A model generated the notes under the pieces. It worked only from the letters and a program-made list of their open reading frames with translations. It had not been told where the DNA came from and searched no databases. 64,000 nt of DNA from Nocardia yamanashiensis NBRC 100130 (lineage in GTDB: Bacteria > Actinomycetota > Actinomycetes > Mycobacteriales > Mycobacteriaceae): positions 124,001 through 188,000 of the forward strand of contig NZ_BDCD01000022.1 of the NCBI RefSeq assembly GCF_001613325.1, given 5' to 3'. The number at the start of each line of letters is the position of its first letter. Positions within the stretch are counted from its first letter, which is position 1. Below are positions 6,851 to 15,992 of the stretch, piece by piece. Made by a program: the position numbers and the translations under genes.

Positions 6851-9408
6851 ACGAGTATCCGGCACAGGCGGTTTGCCGGTTCACCGCCGAATGGGAATCC
6901 ACGCTGCGCGGAGAACGTGACGAGCCGCCCGGGCTGCGGCGCTTCCTGCCCGACGGGCAGCTGGCGCGCTTGGCCGTGCTCACCGAACTGGTGCGGATCG
7001 ACGTGCGGCAGCGCCGCCGCCGTGCCGGTATGGAGAAGCGGATCATCGACTACCGCAGCGAATTCCCGGAGGTCACCGGCAGCCCCGAATACGCGGACCT
7101 GGTGTTCGACGAGTACCTCGCGCGCAATCGGCGCCGTCCCCTCGACATCGACACCTTCGTCGTCGAATACCCGGAGGTGGCGGGCGAGATCCGGGCCCGC
7201 TCGGCCGGCCTGCCCGAGCCGCCGGTCCGCCCGGCTCTGCCCGCGGACATCGGAACCGGCCGCCGCCTCGACGATTTCGATCTGCTCACCGAACTCGGCG
7301 GCACCGACCACAGCCGCATGTTCCTGGCTCGCCAGCGTTCCATGCAACGCCTGGTCGCGGTCCGGGTGGAGGCCGGCGCCGACACCGACACCCCCACGGT
7401 CGCGCAGCTCGAGCATCAGCACATCGTCCGCGTCTACGATCAGCGCCTGATCGCCGACGGCAGCAGCGGCAAACCTCTGCGCCTGCTCTACATGCAGTAC
7501 CACCCGGGCGGCACGGTGGCCGGTGTTCTCGCCCAGCTCCGTGGCGCTCGTGTCGCCGAATCAGTCACGGCGGAAACGGGTTCCGGACTCGCCGGGCATC
7601 CCGGTCAGGTCGTCGGCCGGGCCGAGCGCACGGTGCTCGCCGCCCGCGTGGGGCGCAATCACAACGGGCCCCGGCTGACCGGATCGGTGCTGCTCGCCGC
7701 GGTCGACGCGGCCATGGAGGCCCGCGGCGAGATCCGCTCCGCCGCCTCTTCCCGGATCCGTGCCGAGATCGCGGAACTGACCTGGCCGGAAACCGTTGCG
7801 TGGGTGGGCCGTCGGCTCGCCGAAGCCCTGGAGTACGCCCAGCGCCACGGCGTGCTGCACCACGACATCCGCCCGGGAAACGTCATCTTCACGGCCGAAG
7901 GGGTCCCGAAGCTGGCCGACTTCAGCGTCGGCCCGCTGTATCCCCCCGAAGACCTCGCCGAACTGGAACAACAGCGCTACCGCTCCCCGGAGGCCCTGGC
8001 CGCGCTCGACCCCCGCGCCGCCCTGGACGACGGCTACGGCGTAGTCGGCGTCGGCCCGGGCACGCCGGTCGTAGCCGCCCCCGACGCCCGCAGCGACATC
8101 TACTCCCTGGGGCTCCTGCTGTGGGAAATGCTCACCGGCGCAATGCCTTTCGACCCTCCTGCCGAAGTTGAGGCGACGCCCCCTGCCGAGCATGCGACAA
8201 CTGGTCCGGTCGATCGACCGGATCGCGAGCACATGCCGACGACGGGGCCCGCTCGGCTGCCAGGCCGTGGAGATCCGTACGAGGACGGCATCGACGGTGC
8301 GGCGACGACCGGATCGGATCCGACCGCGGACGGAGCAGGCTCGCACGCGGCCGCGCCAGGTAATGGTTCGTCGCTGGGCGCGCGGGGGGACTCCGAGGTT
8401 CGGAGGTTGTTGCGGCAGCGGCGGATCGGGGTGTCGGCGGCGGCGATCGCGGCGCTGCCCGCCGATACGCCCGCGACCTTGCGGCGGGTGCTGACCACGT
8501 GTCTGGAGCCGGATCCGGATCGGCGGTGGCAGAACGGGGCCGAGCTGGCGGGGCAGCTGGATTTGTGTCTGGATGCGCGGGCGCGGGATCTGGTGGATCC
8601 GCCGCCGCGGAGTGTGTGGGCGCGGTTGCGGCGGTGGCCGGTGCCGATCGCGGCGCTGTGCGTGGGGCTGCCGAATCTGCTGGCCAGCGTGTACAACATC
8701 CGGCTGAATCAGAGTTTGATCGTGGACCGGTTGCCGGCGGCCGATCAGGAGCGATTCGGGACGGTCGCGCTGGTGAACAACGCGATCGCGTTCCCGCTGG
8801 CCGCCCTGGTGCTGTTGTGGCTGGCCCGGCGGCCGCTCGCCGTCACCTATAGGCTGGCCCGGGGGCACCGGTATACGCCCGCCGAACTGGCGCGGGCGCG
8901 CCGGGACACCTTGCTGATGGGGGAGCGGGCGGTGTGGGTGCCGTTCGCCATGTGGATCTTCGCGGGAGTGGCTTGGCCGCTGGGGCTTTCGCGGATGGGA
9001 GCGCAACTGTCGGCGCAGGCCTACGCGCACTTCTTCGCGGCCCAGGCGGTGTGCGCGGCCATCGCGCTGGCGTACCCGTTCTTCTTGATCGCGGTGTTCT
9101 CGGTGCGATCGCTGTATCCGCAACTGCTGGCCCGGGGCGCGGTGGGGCCCGAGGATCGACGGCAGCTGTGGGGGCTGGCGCGGCGCGCGAATTTCTATCT
9201 GGCGGTGGCGGCGTCGGTGCCGCTGCTCGGGGTGGCGAGTGCGACCTTCGTATCACGGGCCGACCTGGAATTGGTGATCGTGACGGTGCGCTGGCTCAGC
9301 GTCGGCGGCATTCTCGCCTTCGTGATCAGTTTCCTGCTCTTCCAGCGACTGGAAGCCGATCTGAATGCCCTGGTGCGGGCGATTCCGCGCCCCATCCGGC
9401 AGGCGTGA
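6847..9408 (+). CDS. Probable membrane pseudokinase, paralogue of the upstream kinase
   Basis: 853 residues with the same layout as the preceding kinase: N-terminal module (1-115), kinase-like domain (about 144-585) and six membrane helices (about 598-835). Catalytic positions have decayed. The glycine loop reads LGGTDHSRM, the ATP-anchoring Lys is Arg173 (LVAVR), HRD is HHD (338-340), the catalytic-loop Lys is Arg342 (DIRPGN), and DFG is DFS (358-360). Asp340, Asn345 and Asp358 remain, so weak nucleotide binding is possible. An additional low-complexity insert (about 436-515) interrupts the C-lobe. It overlaps the upstream stop by three bases, so the two proteins are probably made together; a regulatory heteromer is my inference. 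Confidence 0.83.
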   Translation: MNEYPAQAVCRFTAEWESTLRGERDEPPGLRRFLPDGQLARLAVLTELVRIDVRQRRRRAGMEKRIIDYRSEFPEVTGSPEYADLVFDEYLARNRRRPLDIDTFVVEYPEVAGEIRARSAGLPEPPVRPALPADIGTGRRLDDFDLLTELGGTDHSRMFLARQRSMQRLVAVRVEAGADTDTPTVAQLEHQHIVRVYDQRLIADGSSGKPLRLLYMQYHPGGTVAGVLAQLRGARVAESVTAETGSGLAGHPGQVVGRAERTVLAARVGRNHNGPRLTGSVLLAAVDAAMEARGEIRSAASSRIRAEIAELTWPETVAWVGRRLAEALEYAQRHGVLHHDIRPGNVIFTAEGVPKLADFSVGPLYPPEDLAELEQQRYRSPEALAALDPRAALDDGYGVVGVGPGTPVVAAPDARSDIYSLGLLLWEMLTGAMPFDPPAEVEATPPAEHATTGPVDRPDREHMPTTGPARLPGRGDPYEDGIDGAATTGSDPTADGAGSHAAAPGNGSSLGARGDSEVRRLLRQRRIGVSAAAIAALPADTPATLRRVLTTCLEPDPDRRWQNGAELAGQLDLCLDARARDLVDPPPRSVWARLRRWPVPIAALCVGLPNLLASVYNIRLNQSLIVDRLPAADQERFGTVALVNNAIAFPLAALVLLWLARRPLAVTYRLARGHRYTPAELARARRDTLLMGERAVWVPFAMWIFAGVAWPLGLSRMGAQLSAQAYAHFFAAQAVCAAIALAYPFFLIAVFSVRSLYPQLLARGAVGPEDRRQLWGLARRANFYLAVAASVPLLGVASATFVSRADLELVIVTVRWLSVGGILAFVISFLLFQRLEADLNALVRAIPRPIRQA

Positions 9409-9463
9409 CGGGACGCGGGGCGCGCCCACAGGGTTTTTCGCGGTGGTTCCGTAGGGTGGACGG

Positions 9464-10147
9464 GTGACCCGGGGCAGTGTCGAGACCTCCTTGGCGGAGT
9501 TGGCGGCGCGGATTCGCGCGCGCGCCGACGGGCGGGCCGGACGATTCGTGCTGGGGATCGCGGGACCGCCCGGGGCGGGGAAATCCACGCTGGCACGCGG
9601 GGTCCGGGACGAATTGAATATCGCGGCGGGCAGCGGGTTCGCGGAAGTCGCGCCGATGGACGGATTCCACTTCACCAATGCGCGATTGACGGCGGAGGGG
9701 AAGCTGGCGCGCAAAGGCGAGCCGGACACCTTCGATGTGGCGGGGTATGTGGCGTTGCTGCGGACGCTGCGGAACAGCTCGTTGGGGGAGCCGGTGGCCT
9801 GGCCGACCTATTCGCGGGAATTGCACGAACCCGTGCCGGGGGGAGTGGTTTTCGATCGGCAGCGGGTCGTGGTGACCGAGGGAAACTATCTGCTGCTGGA
9901 TGATCGGGGGACGCCCGGATGGTCGGCGGTGCGGCGACTGCTGGACGAGTCCTGGTATCTGGATGTGCCACGGCCGATCATCGAAAGGCGTTTGGTGCGC
10001 AGGCATATTCGGGGCGGGCGGACGCCGGAATCGGCGAAGGACAAAGTGGCGCACAGTGATCTGGTCAATGCGCGCCTGGTGGAGTCGACGCGGTTCACGG
10101 CGGATCTGGTGTTGCGGAAGTACGGACGGGGTTATCGATTCGGGTGA
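9464..10147 (+). CDS. P-loop nucleoside/sugar kinase family protein
   Basis: 227-residue soluble protein with the Walker A motif GIAGPPGAGKST (about residues 28-39). Later blocks (MDGFHFTNARL, DTFDVAGYV, VTEGNYLLLDD) match the uridine kinase/pantothenate kinase-like fold, in a family also annotated as fructose-transport kinase or YggC-like. The substrate cannot be set from sequence. It begins 55 bases after the pseudokinase gene and ends inside the convergent PfkB gene (16-base overlap). The GTG at 9464 gives the full P-loop domain. A sugar or nucleoside role would fit with the sugar kinase next door, but that is inference. Confidence 0.75.
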   Translation: MTRGSVETSLAELAARIRARADGRAGRFVLGIAGPPGAGKSTLARGVRDELNIAAGSGFAEVAPMDGFHFTNARLTAEGKLARKGEPDTFDVAGYVALLRTLRNSSLGEPVAWPTYSRELHEPVPGGVVFDRQRVVVTEGNYLLLDDRGTPGWSAVRRLLDESWYLDVPRPIIERRLVRRHIRGGRTPESAKDKVAHSDLVNARLVESTRFTADLVLRKYGRGYRFG

Positions 10148-11022
10148 ATTGCCCGGTGCCGCATCCATTCCCGGGTGCCGGTGAAACGGCAGGATGCGGT
10201 GGCCACTTCGGCGGCGTGCGCGAGAGCGGTGGGGAAGGGTTCACCCGCGGCGTGGAAATGGCAGAACGCGCCGTGCAGGATATCGCCCGCGCCCAGGGTG
10301 TCGACGGCCACCGCGACCGGTACCGGGACCCGGCCGCGCTCGCCGTACAGCGAATATTCGATGGGTTGCGGACCGTCCGTGATCGCCACCAGGCCGGGCC
10401 CCGCCGAGTGCAGGAATTCGATCACCGCATCGGCCGAATGCCGTTGCAGCCCGGGCGGAACGAAGGCGGCCGAGCAGATGGCGATATCGATCAGCGGCAG
10501 CAGTTCGGCGTGCACGGGCCGCCAGCGCCCGGCATCCAGCACCACGGGTACACCCGCTGTCTGGGCGGCCTCGGCCAGCCGCAGCGCGGGTTCCGCGTAA
10601 TGACCGTCGATCAGCACGACCGCCGCCCCGGCGAGCAGTTCGGCGGTCCCTGGATCGAACGGCGGATCGATGCGGGAACCGTCCAGTGACACGATGGTCC
10701 GGGTGGCCGCCTCGGTGGCGACGACGATCGACGACACCGGCGGCTGCGCCGAGCCGCCGGGCGTGAGGTCCGCGACCCGCACCCCGTGCTGCTCCAGATC
10801 GCCCCGGATCAATTCGGCCAGCGCGTGCCCGCCCAGCGCGGTGACCAGCGCCGGCTGCCGGTTCGACAGGAAGGCGTAGGTCACCGCGGCATTGGCGGCC
10901 GGACCGCCCGCGCCCAGAAACAGCTCGTCGGCCTGGGTCTTGCTGTCCTCCAGGGGATACCGGCCCACCGCGTAGGCCAGATCCAGCGTGGACAGGCCGA
11001 CGAAGACCGCACCGGTATCCAT
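10132..11022 (-). CDS. PfkB-family carbohydrate (ribokinase-like) kinase
   Basis: 296 residues, normal for PfkB kinases, which phosphorylate sugars or nucleosides with ATP. The N-terminal substrate-binding GAGGPAANAAVTYAFL segment corresponds to the family's glycine-rich signature. The C-terminal DTLGAGDILHGAF holds the catalytic Asp of the GAGD anion hole. Substrate unknown. The last 16 bases overlap the end of the plus-strand P-loop kinase gene. TATCGT at 11031-11036 lies 8 bases before the ATG, which could be the -10 of a leaderless transcript. Confidence 0.88.
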   Translation of the reverse strand: MDTGAVFVGLSTLDLAYAVGRYPLEDSKTQADELFLGAGGPAANAAVTYAFLSNRQPALVTALGGHALAELIRGDLEQHGVRVADLTPGGSAQPPVSSIVVATEAATRTIVSLDGSRIDPPFDPGTAELLAGAAVVLIDGHYAEPALRLAEAAQTAGVPVVLDAGRWRPVHAELLPLIDIAICSAAFVPPGLQRHSADAVIEFLHSAGPGLVAITDGPQPIEYSLYGERGRVPVPVAVAVDTLGAGDILHGAFCHFHAAGEPFPTALAHAAEVATASCRFTGTREWMRHRAIHPNR

Positions 11023-11063
11023 GGCGGACGACGATACCGGTCCGACCGGTCGCCTATCGGGGA

Positions 11064-11897
11064 CTAGTCGCGGCGCACCCGGTTCTCGTACGCCTTACGG
11101 GCATCGGAGTCCACATCGTCGAGGAAGGCGTTCTGCGCGCCCAGCGCCCGGCCGATGGCATCGCCGACGGCCTCGGGTAGCAGCCCGACCACCTGGGCGA
11201 TGATGCCCGCGACCGCGGTCACCCGCACCTTCGACTTGGGCTCGACGATCAGCTTGGCGATGGCGTCCGCGATCTCCTCCGGCTCGGCCGGGCGCAGCAG
11301 CTTCGGGGCCGTGACACCCGATCCCAGTTCGGTATTGGTGAGCGTGGGCAGCACCGAGGAGAAGCGCAGGCCGGTGCCGCGGTACTCCTCGCGCAGGGTG
11401 TCGGTGAAGCCGAGCACCGCGTGCTTGGAGGCGTTGTAGGTGGCCAGACCCGGGATGTGGGTCTCGCCCGCCAGCGACGCGATATTGATGACGTGCCCGC
11501 GCCCGCGCGGCAGCATGCGCGCCAGCGCCAGCTTGGAACCCAGGATGACGCCGTACACATTGATGTCGAGAATGCGGCGGGTGACCTGATCGGGCTCGTC
11601 CACCAGGCGGCCGGTGGGCATGATCCCGGCATTGTTGATCAGTACGTCGATCGGGCCGAGTCGCTGCTCGACCTCGTCCAGGAAGGCCGTGAAGGACTGC
11701 TGGTCGGTGACGTCCAGCTTGCCGTACACCTCGAAACCCTTTGCCACACCGGACTCTTTGACCGTGGTCTCGTCGATGTCGCCGATGGCGATGCGCGCGC
11801 CCAGCGCCTGCAGCGTCGTCGCGGTGGCCAGGCCGATACCGCGCGCGCCACCGGTGATGACGACCACCTTGCCGGCGATCGAACCGAAGTCGGTCAT
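11064..11897 (-). CDS. Short-chain dehydrogenase/reductase
   Basis: 277 residues. Classical SDR with the NAD(P)-binding motif TGGARGIG, NNAGIMPTG, and the catalytic Ser and YNASK (Tyr-x3-Lys). GDID after the second strand suggests NAD preference. It acts on an unknown alcohol or ketone; the C-terminal extension (VVGLLPEAVGDAIGRALG) is hydrophobic and may touch membrane. The ATG at 11897 is preceded by GGGGGAAG and lies one base after the stop of the upstream aldehyde dehydrogenase gene, so the two form an operon and may oxidise an alcohol through its aldehyde to an acid. Confidence 0.88.
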   Translation of the reverse strand: MTDFGSIAGKVVVITGGARGIGLATATTLQALGARIAIGDIDETTVKESGVAKGFEVYGKLDVTDQQSFTAFLDEVEQRLGPIDVLINNAGIMPTGRLVDEPDQVTRRILDINVYGVILGSKLALARMLPRGRGHVINIASLAGETHIPGLATYNASKHAVLGFTDTLREEYRGTGLRFSSVLPTLTNTELGSGVTAPKLLRPAEPEEIADAIAKLIVEPKSKVRVTAVAGIIAQVVGLLPEAVGDAIGRALGAQNAFLDDVDSDARKAYENRVRRD

Positions 11898-11898
11898 G

Positions 11899-13986
11899 TC
11901 ACTTCCCCCGAACCGTGTTGAAGACATCCTGAATCGACAGCCGGCGCATGCCCCGCGTACCCGCCGCGCGCATGGCGGCCAGGGCGAAGCCCAGCTTGGT
12001 GGTGTTGTACGGGAACCAGAGCAGTTCCTTGGTCTGCGTGGGCAGCAGCGGTTTGGTGATGGCCTGCTGCTTGCAGTACTTGCGCACCCCGTTCGGGCCG
12101 CCCCAGCGCGCGCCGACGCCGGACAGGCCCCAGCCGCCCATGGGCAGCGCGAAGCTGAACATATTGGAGAACACGTCGTTGATGTTCACCGCGCCCGCGT
12201 TCAATTGCCGCGCAAGGCGTTCCGCGCGATCCTTGTCGCCGCTCCACACCGAGGCGGACAGGCCGTAGATCGAATCATTGGCCAGGCGAACGGCTTCGGA
12301 CTCGTCGGCCACCTTCATGACCGGCAGCGTCGGGCCGAAGGTCTCCTCGGTCATACAGGTCATGGAGTGGTCCACGTCGGCCAGCACGGTCGGCTCGAAC
12401 AGCGTGCCGACACCAGTGCGCTTACCGCCGGTGAGCACCCGCGCGCCCGCCTTCACCGCATCGTCCACGTGCCGGGTGACGATATCGGCCTGGTTCTCGT
12501 TGGCCAGCGCGCCCATGTCGTACTCGGGGACGCGGCCGTCCACGCCCTGGCGGACCTCCTTGACCGCGGCGGTCAGCTTGCGCAGGAACTCCTCGTAGAC
12601 AGGCGCTTCCACGTACACGCGCTCCACCGAGATGCACACCTGGCCGGAGTTGAACAACCCGCCGAAGGCGATGCCGTGCGCGGCGCGGTCCAGGTCGGCG
12701 TCCGCCAGCACGATGGCCGGATCCTTGCCGCCGAGCTCCAGGCTGTACGGGATCATCCGCTCCACACAGGCGGCGGCGATCTTGCGACCGGTCGGCGTGG
12801 AACCGGTGAACTGCACGTAGTCGGCATTGGCGACCACGGCCGCACCGGTCGCGCCCGCACCCGTGACCACTTCCAGCACCGGCGGCGCGCCGATCTCCCG
12901 CCAGCCGCGCGCCAGCTCCAGCGCCGAAAGCGGGGTCACCTCGGAGGGTTTCAGGATGACCGCCGCGCCGGCGGCCAGTGCCGGAATCACATCGATGACC
13001 GGCATGGCCAGCGGGAAGTTCCACGGCGTGATCACGCCGACCACCGGGTACGGGCGGAACACCGTGGTCAGCGTCTTCACCCGGGCCAGCGGGCTGTGCG
13101 GCGAAGGATGTTCGTCGGCAAGGAATTTCGCGGCGCGGCGGGCGTAATAACCGGTGAGGTCGATGGAGAAAGCTGGATCGATGAGCGCGTCGACCCGCGC
13201 CTTCCCGGTCTCCGACTGCAAGACGTCAGCGAGCCGATCCGTATTGTCCACGAACCAGTCCTGCAGCTTCAGCAGCCACTCCTTGCGCCCGTTCGGCCCG
13301 ATGGCCTCCCACTCCCGCTGATGCACCCGCAGCTCACGCACTTTCGCGGCCACGGTCTCGGCCGAATCGATCGGCACCGTGCCGACCACCTCGCCCGTCG
13401 CGGGATTACGCACCTCGATCTCCGTGGGAGCCGGTGCCGCGGAAACGGATTCGGCCTCGGGGGTTTGCACGAGTTCGGTCACGGTTGCCTTCACAGGTTC
13501 GGTCGCGGCGGTCTGCGCGAGTTCGGTTGCCGGCGTCGGCACAGCTTCGGCCGTGGTGGCTGCCGCAGGTTGGGTCTCCGGCGTGCGGGGCAGTTCGGTC
13601 GAGGCGGCTTTCGCAGGTGAGGCTTTCGCGGGTGAAGCCTTCCTCGGTGCCGCTTTCGCATGCGTTGTGTTCGCGGGTGCGGCTTTCGCGGTCTTCGCGG
13701 CCTTGGCGGGCGCGGCCTTGGCCTTCGCAGGTGCCGCGCCGTCGGCTTTCGTGTTCGCTGTAGTGCCGTTCTTCGCCGCTGCTGTAGTGCCGTTCTTCGC
13801 GGCGGCGGTACGACCGTTCTTCGTGGACGCCGCGCCGGTGGCCTTGACCGGCGTGGGTTCGGCGGCCGGGGCGGCGGCGCTGTCGGCCCGCGGAGCGTCG
13901 GCGGCCTCGGCCTTCGCTTTGCTCGCGGCCGGTTTTCGCGCGGGAGTTTTGCGGGCGGAGCCCGCGGCGGGTTCGGAATTGGTCAC
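11899..13986 (-). CDS. Aldehyde dehydrogenase with long Ala/Lys/Pro-rich N-terminal tail
   Basis: 695 residues. The ALDH domain (about 190-660) oxidises an aldehyde with NAD(P): PWNF with Asn323, SLELGG with general base Glu417, and FNSGQVC with nucleophile Cys451. Before it lie 185 residues made almost only of Ala, Lys, Pro, Thr and Glu, with histone H1/HupB-like blocks (PAKAS, AAKNGTT, KAAPRK). The end carries 40 residues beyond the usual domain. No other start with a family-like beginning is visible, so I keep the tail. It is operonic with the downstream SDR, and divergent from the PucR-type regulator, which may control it. Confidence 0.83.
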   Translation of the reverse strand: MTNSEPAAGSARKTPARKPAASKAKAEAADAPRADSAAAPAAEPTPVKATGAASTKNGRTAAAKNGTTAAAKNGTTANTKADGAAPAKAKAAPAKAAKTAKAAPANTTHAKAAPRKASPAKASPAKAASTELPRTPETQPAAATTAEAVPTPATELAQTAATEPVKATVTELVQTPEAESVSAAPAPTEIEVRNPATGEVVGTVPIDSAETVAAKVRELRVHQREWEAIGPNGRKEWLLKLQDWFVDNTDRLADVLQSETGKARVDALIDPAFSIDLTGYYARRAAKFLADEHPSPHSPLARVKTLTTVFRPYPVVGVITPWNFPLAMPVIDVIPALAAGAAVILKPSEVTPLSALELARGWREIGAPPVLEVVTGAGATGAAVVANADYVQFTGSTPTGRKIAAACVERMIPYSLELGGKDPAIVLADADLDRAAHGIAFGGLFNSGQVCISVERVYVEAPVYEEFLRKLTAAVKEVRQGVDGRVPEYDMGALANENQADIVTRHVDDAVKAGARVLTGGKRTGVGTLFEPTVLADVDHSMTCMTEETFGPTLPVMKVADESEAVRLANDSIYGLSASVWSGDKDRAERLARQLNAGAVNINDVFSNMFSFALPMGGWGLSGVGARWGGPNGVRKYCKQQAITKPLLPTQTKELLWFPYNTTKLGFALAAMRAAGTRGMRRLSIQDVFNTVRGK

Positions 13987-14150
13987 GTTTGTCTGCTCCC
14001 CACGTGCGCTGCGTTGCGAACGGCCGTCCTCGAGCTGTGCGACAGCTCACTGAACTATGATCGTGACACAATTTCGGTGGTGCCTGCTTGGCCTCTCGGC
14101 TCAACTCTTCGCACCGGATTTGTGCTCTGGAACCAAAGGAGGGGTCGCGC

Positions 14151-15551
14151 GTGCAGGCGGATGCGAGTAGTGAGGTGATTCGCGGCTGGATCGCCGACTT
14201 CGTCGCGGAGACGCTGCGCACCGAAACCCTCGAGAACGTGGTGACCCGGCTCGACACCGCCATCATCGCCCGCGTCCCCGAGCTGCGGGATCGCGATATG
14301 CGGCGTGATCTCGCCGCCAGCACCCGGGCCCACGCCCTGGAAGTACTGTCCGGGCTCACCCAGGATCGCTCCGACTATCCGGTCCCCGAGCAAGCGCACG
14401 ACTTCGCCCGCACCATCGCCCGCCGCGGCCACGACGTCCGCCTGCTGCTGCGCGTCTACCACCTCGGCCAGGAAGCCGTCCTGGACTACATGACCGACGT
14501 CCTCGAAGAACGCCAACTGCCGCGCGATCTCGAAAAAGCCGTCCTGCTGCGCCTTTTCGACCGCACCACGCGCTGGGTCAGCGCCTCCATCGAAACCCTC
14601 ACCGACACCTACATGCGCGAACGCGAACAGGGCCTGCGCGCCGCCCTGAGCCAGCGCACCGACACCGTCCGCGCCCTGCTCGACGGCACCGAACTCGATA
14701 TCGAGATCGCCTCCGCCCGCCTCGGCTACCGGCTCGCCCAACGCCACCTCGCCCTCCTGCTCTGGATCGACGAGGTCCCCAGCGCCGTCCGCCCCGAAAG
14801 CGCCGACGTCGTCACCGGCCTCCTCGAACGCGTGGTCGCCCGCTGCGCCACCGCCCTCGGCAACGGCAGCGCGCTGACCCTCCCCGCCGGCGCCTCCGCG
14901 CTCTGGGCCTGGATCGGACTGGACGACGACGCCGCCCCGGGCATCGAAACGCGCGCCGCCGCGGTGGTCGCCGCCACCCGTGCGGTCGAAGCGCTGCTTC
15001 CACCCGCGTCGCCGCGCGCGGAGGACGCACGTGGGCCGGGCCGGGCGGCCCTGCCGGTCGTAGCCGGTCGGGCCGGACAGCTCGAGCCGCGCTGGAGCGT
15101 GCCGGCCTGGCCGGTCGAGGCGCCGGTGCGGGTGGCGGTGGGAAGTCCGGGCGCGCATGTAGCGGGGTTCCGGGAGAGTCACCGGGAGGCGGTGGCGGCG
15201 CGGCAGGTGGCGGAGCGGGCCCGGCCGGGATTGCCGCGGGTATTGCATTACGCGGAGGTCGAACTCGCGTACCTGGCCGGGGTGGACGAGGCGGCCATGC
15301 GGGCACTCATCGTGCGGGAACTGGGGCCGCTGGCCGCGCCGGACGCGCAATCGGCCCGGCTGCGGGAGACCTTGCACGCGTATCTGCGCGCCTGGCGCAG
15401 TCCCGAGGCGGCGGCCAAAGCGCTCGGGGTGCACAAGAACACGGTCCGCTATCGGATTCAGCGCATAGAGGAACTGCTCGGCCACCCCATCGACCAGCAC
15501 GGGACGCGCCTGGACCTCGCGCTGGACTGTGTCGCGGTGTACGGCGTGTGA
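14151..15551 (+). CDS. PucR/CdaR-type transcriptional regulator
   Basis: 466 residues. The N-terminal part looks like an RsbRD-type sensory helical domain, the centre like the GGDEF-related domain of CdaR proteins, and the C-terminus has the PucR helix-turn-helix RSPEAAAKALGVHKNTVRYR. GTG at 14151 is chosen because AAAGGAGGGG (14135-14144) sits 6 bases upstream; an in-frame ATG at 14088 has no such site. It is divergent from the aldehyde dehydrogenase/SDR operon across 164 bases, the usual position for a local regulator; control of that operon is inference. The inducer is unknown. Confidence 0.88.
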   Translation: MQADASSEVIRGWIADFVAETLRTETLENVVTRLDTAIIARVPELRDRDMRRDLAASTRAHALEVLSGLTQDRSDYPVPEQAHDFARTIARRGHDVRLLLRVYHLGQEAVLDYMTDVLEERQLPRDLEKAVLLRLFDRTTRWVSASIETLTDTYMREREQGLRAALSQRTDTVRALLDGTELDIEIASARLGYRLAQRHLALLLWIDEVPSAVRPESADVVTGLLERVVARCATALGNGSALTLPAGASALWAWIGLDDDAAPGIETRAAAVVAATRAVEALLPPASPRAEDARGPGRAALPVVAGRAGQLEPRWSVPAWPVEAPVRVAVGSPGAHVAGFRESHREAVAARQVAERARPGLPRVLHYAEVELAYLAGVDEAAMRALIVRELGPLAAPDAQSARLRETLHAYLRAWRSPEAAAKALGVHKNTVRYRIQRIEELLGHPIDQHGTRLDLALDCVAVYGV

Positions 15552-15591
15552 GAACCGGGCGGACGGTCACCCGCACGCCCGGTGCCCGGGG

Positions 15592-15864
15592 CTAGCTCGC
15601 GTCCTTGTTCAATGCCTCCCGTGCGGCGCGCCGCCGCAAGGGGGGTTCGCTTTCCGCCGGGGCCGGCCGGCTCGGTAATTCGGCCAGCAGCGCGGTGGTC
15701 GCCGCCGCGATGGCCGCCACCGCCTTGTCCACGGCCGGTTTGGTGGTCGTTGTCAATCCAGACACCCCGCCGACCTTGCGCACGTATTCCTGTGCGGCGG
15801 CGTAGATTTCCTGCTCCGTGGCTGCCGGTGACAGCCCACGCAGGAGGGTGATGTTCCCGCTCAT
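15592..15864 (-). CDS. DUF2277 family protein
   Basis: 90 residues. The block NITLLRGLSPAATEQEIYAA followed by a YVRKVGG segment is diagnostic of DUF2277, a small conserved actinobacterial family of unknown function whose members usually start MCRNI. Here the start reads MSGNI, so the usual Cys is replaced. No signal peptide or membrane segment. The ATG at 15864 is preceded by CTGGGGG. Convergent with the PucR-type gene, 40 bases from its end, and divergent from the DUF1266 gene. Confidence 0.8.
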   Translation of the reverse strand: MSGNITLLRGLSPAATEQEIYAAAQEYVRKVGGVSGLTTTTKPAVDKAVAAIAAATTALLAELPSRPAPAESEPPLRRRAAREALNKDAS

Positions 15865-15992
15865 GCCCCCAGAGGTTAGCGCCCGATTACCTTGTGTGAC
15901 AGGGCAAGAATTCGACACTGTCCGGAGAGTGCCGCCACACGCTATCGGCGAATAGTGGGCCACTCCAAGATCGATGGGGAACAATCGACGGT

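Noticed and set aside
11614..13620. A 668-codon plus-strand frame over the SDR and aldehyde dehydrogenase genes
   Set aside because: Antisense to two well-supported genes and without any family features.
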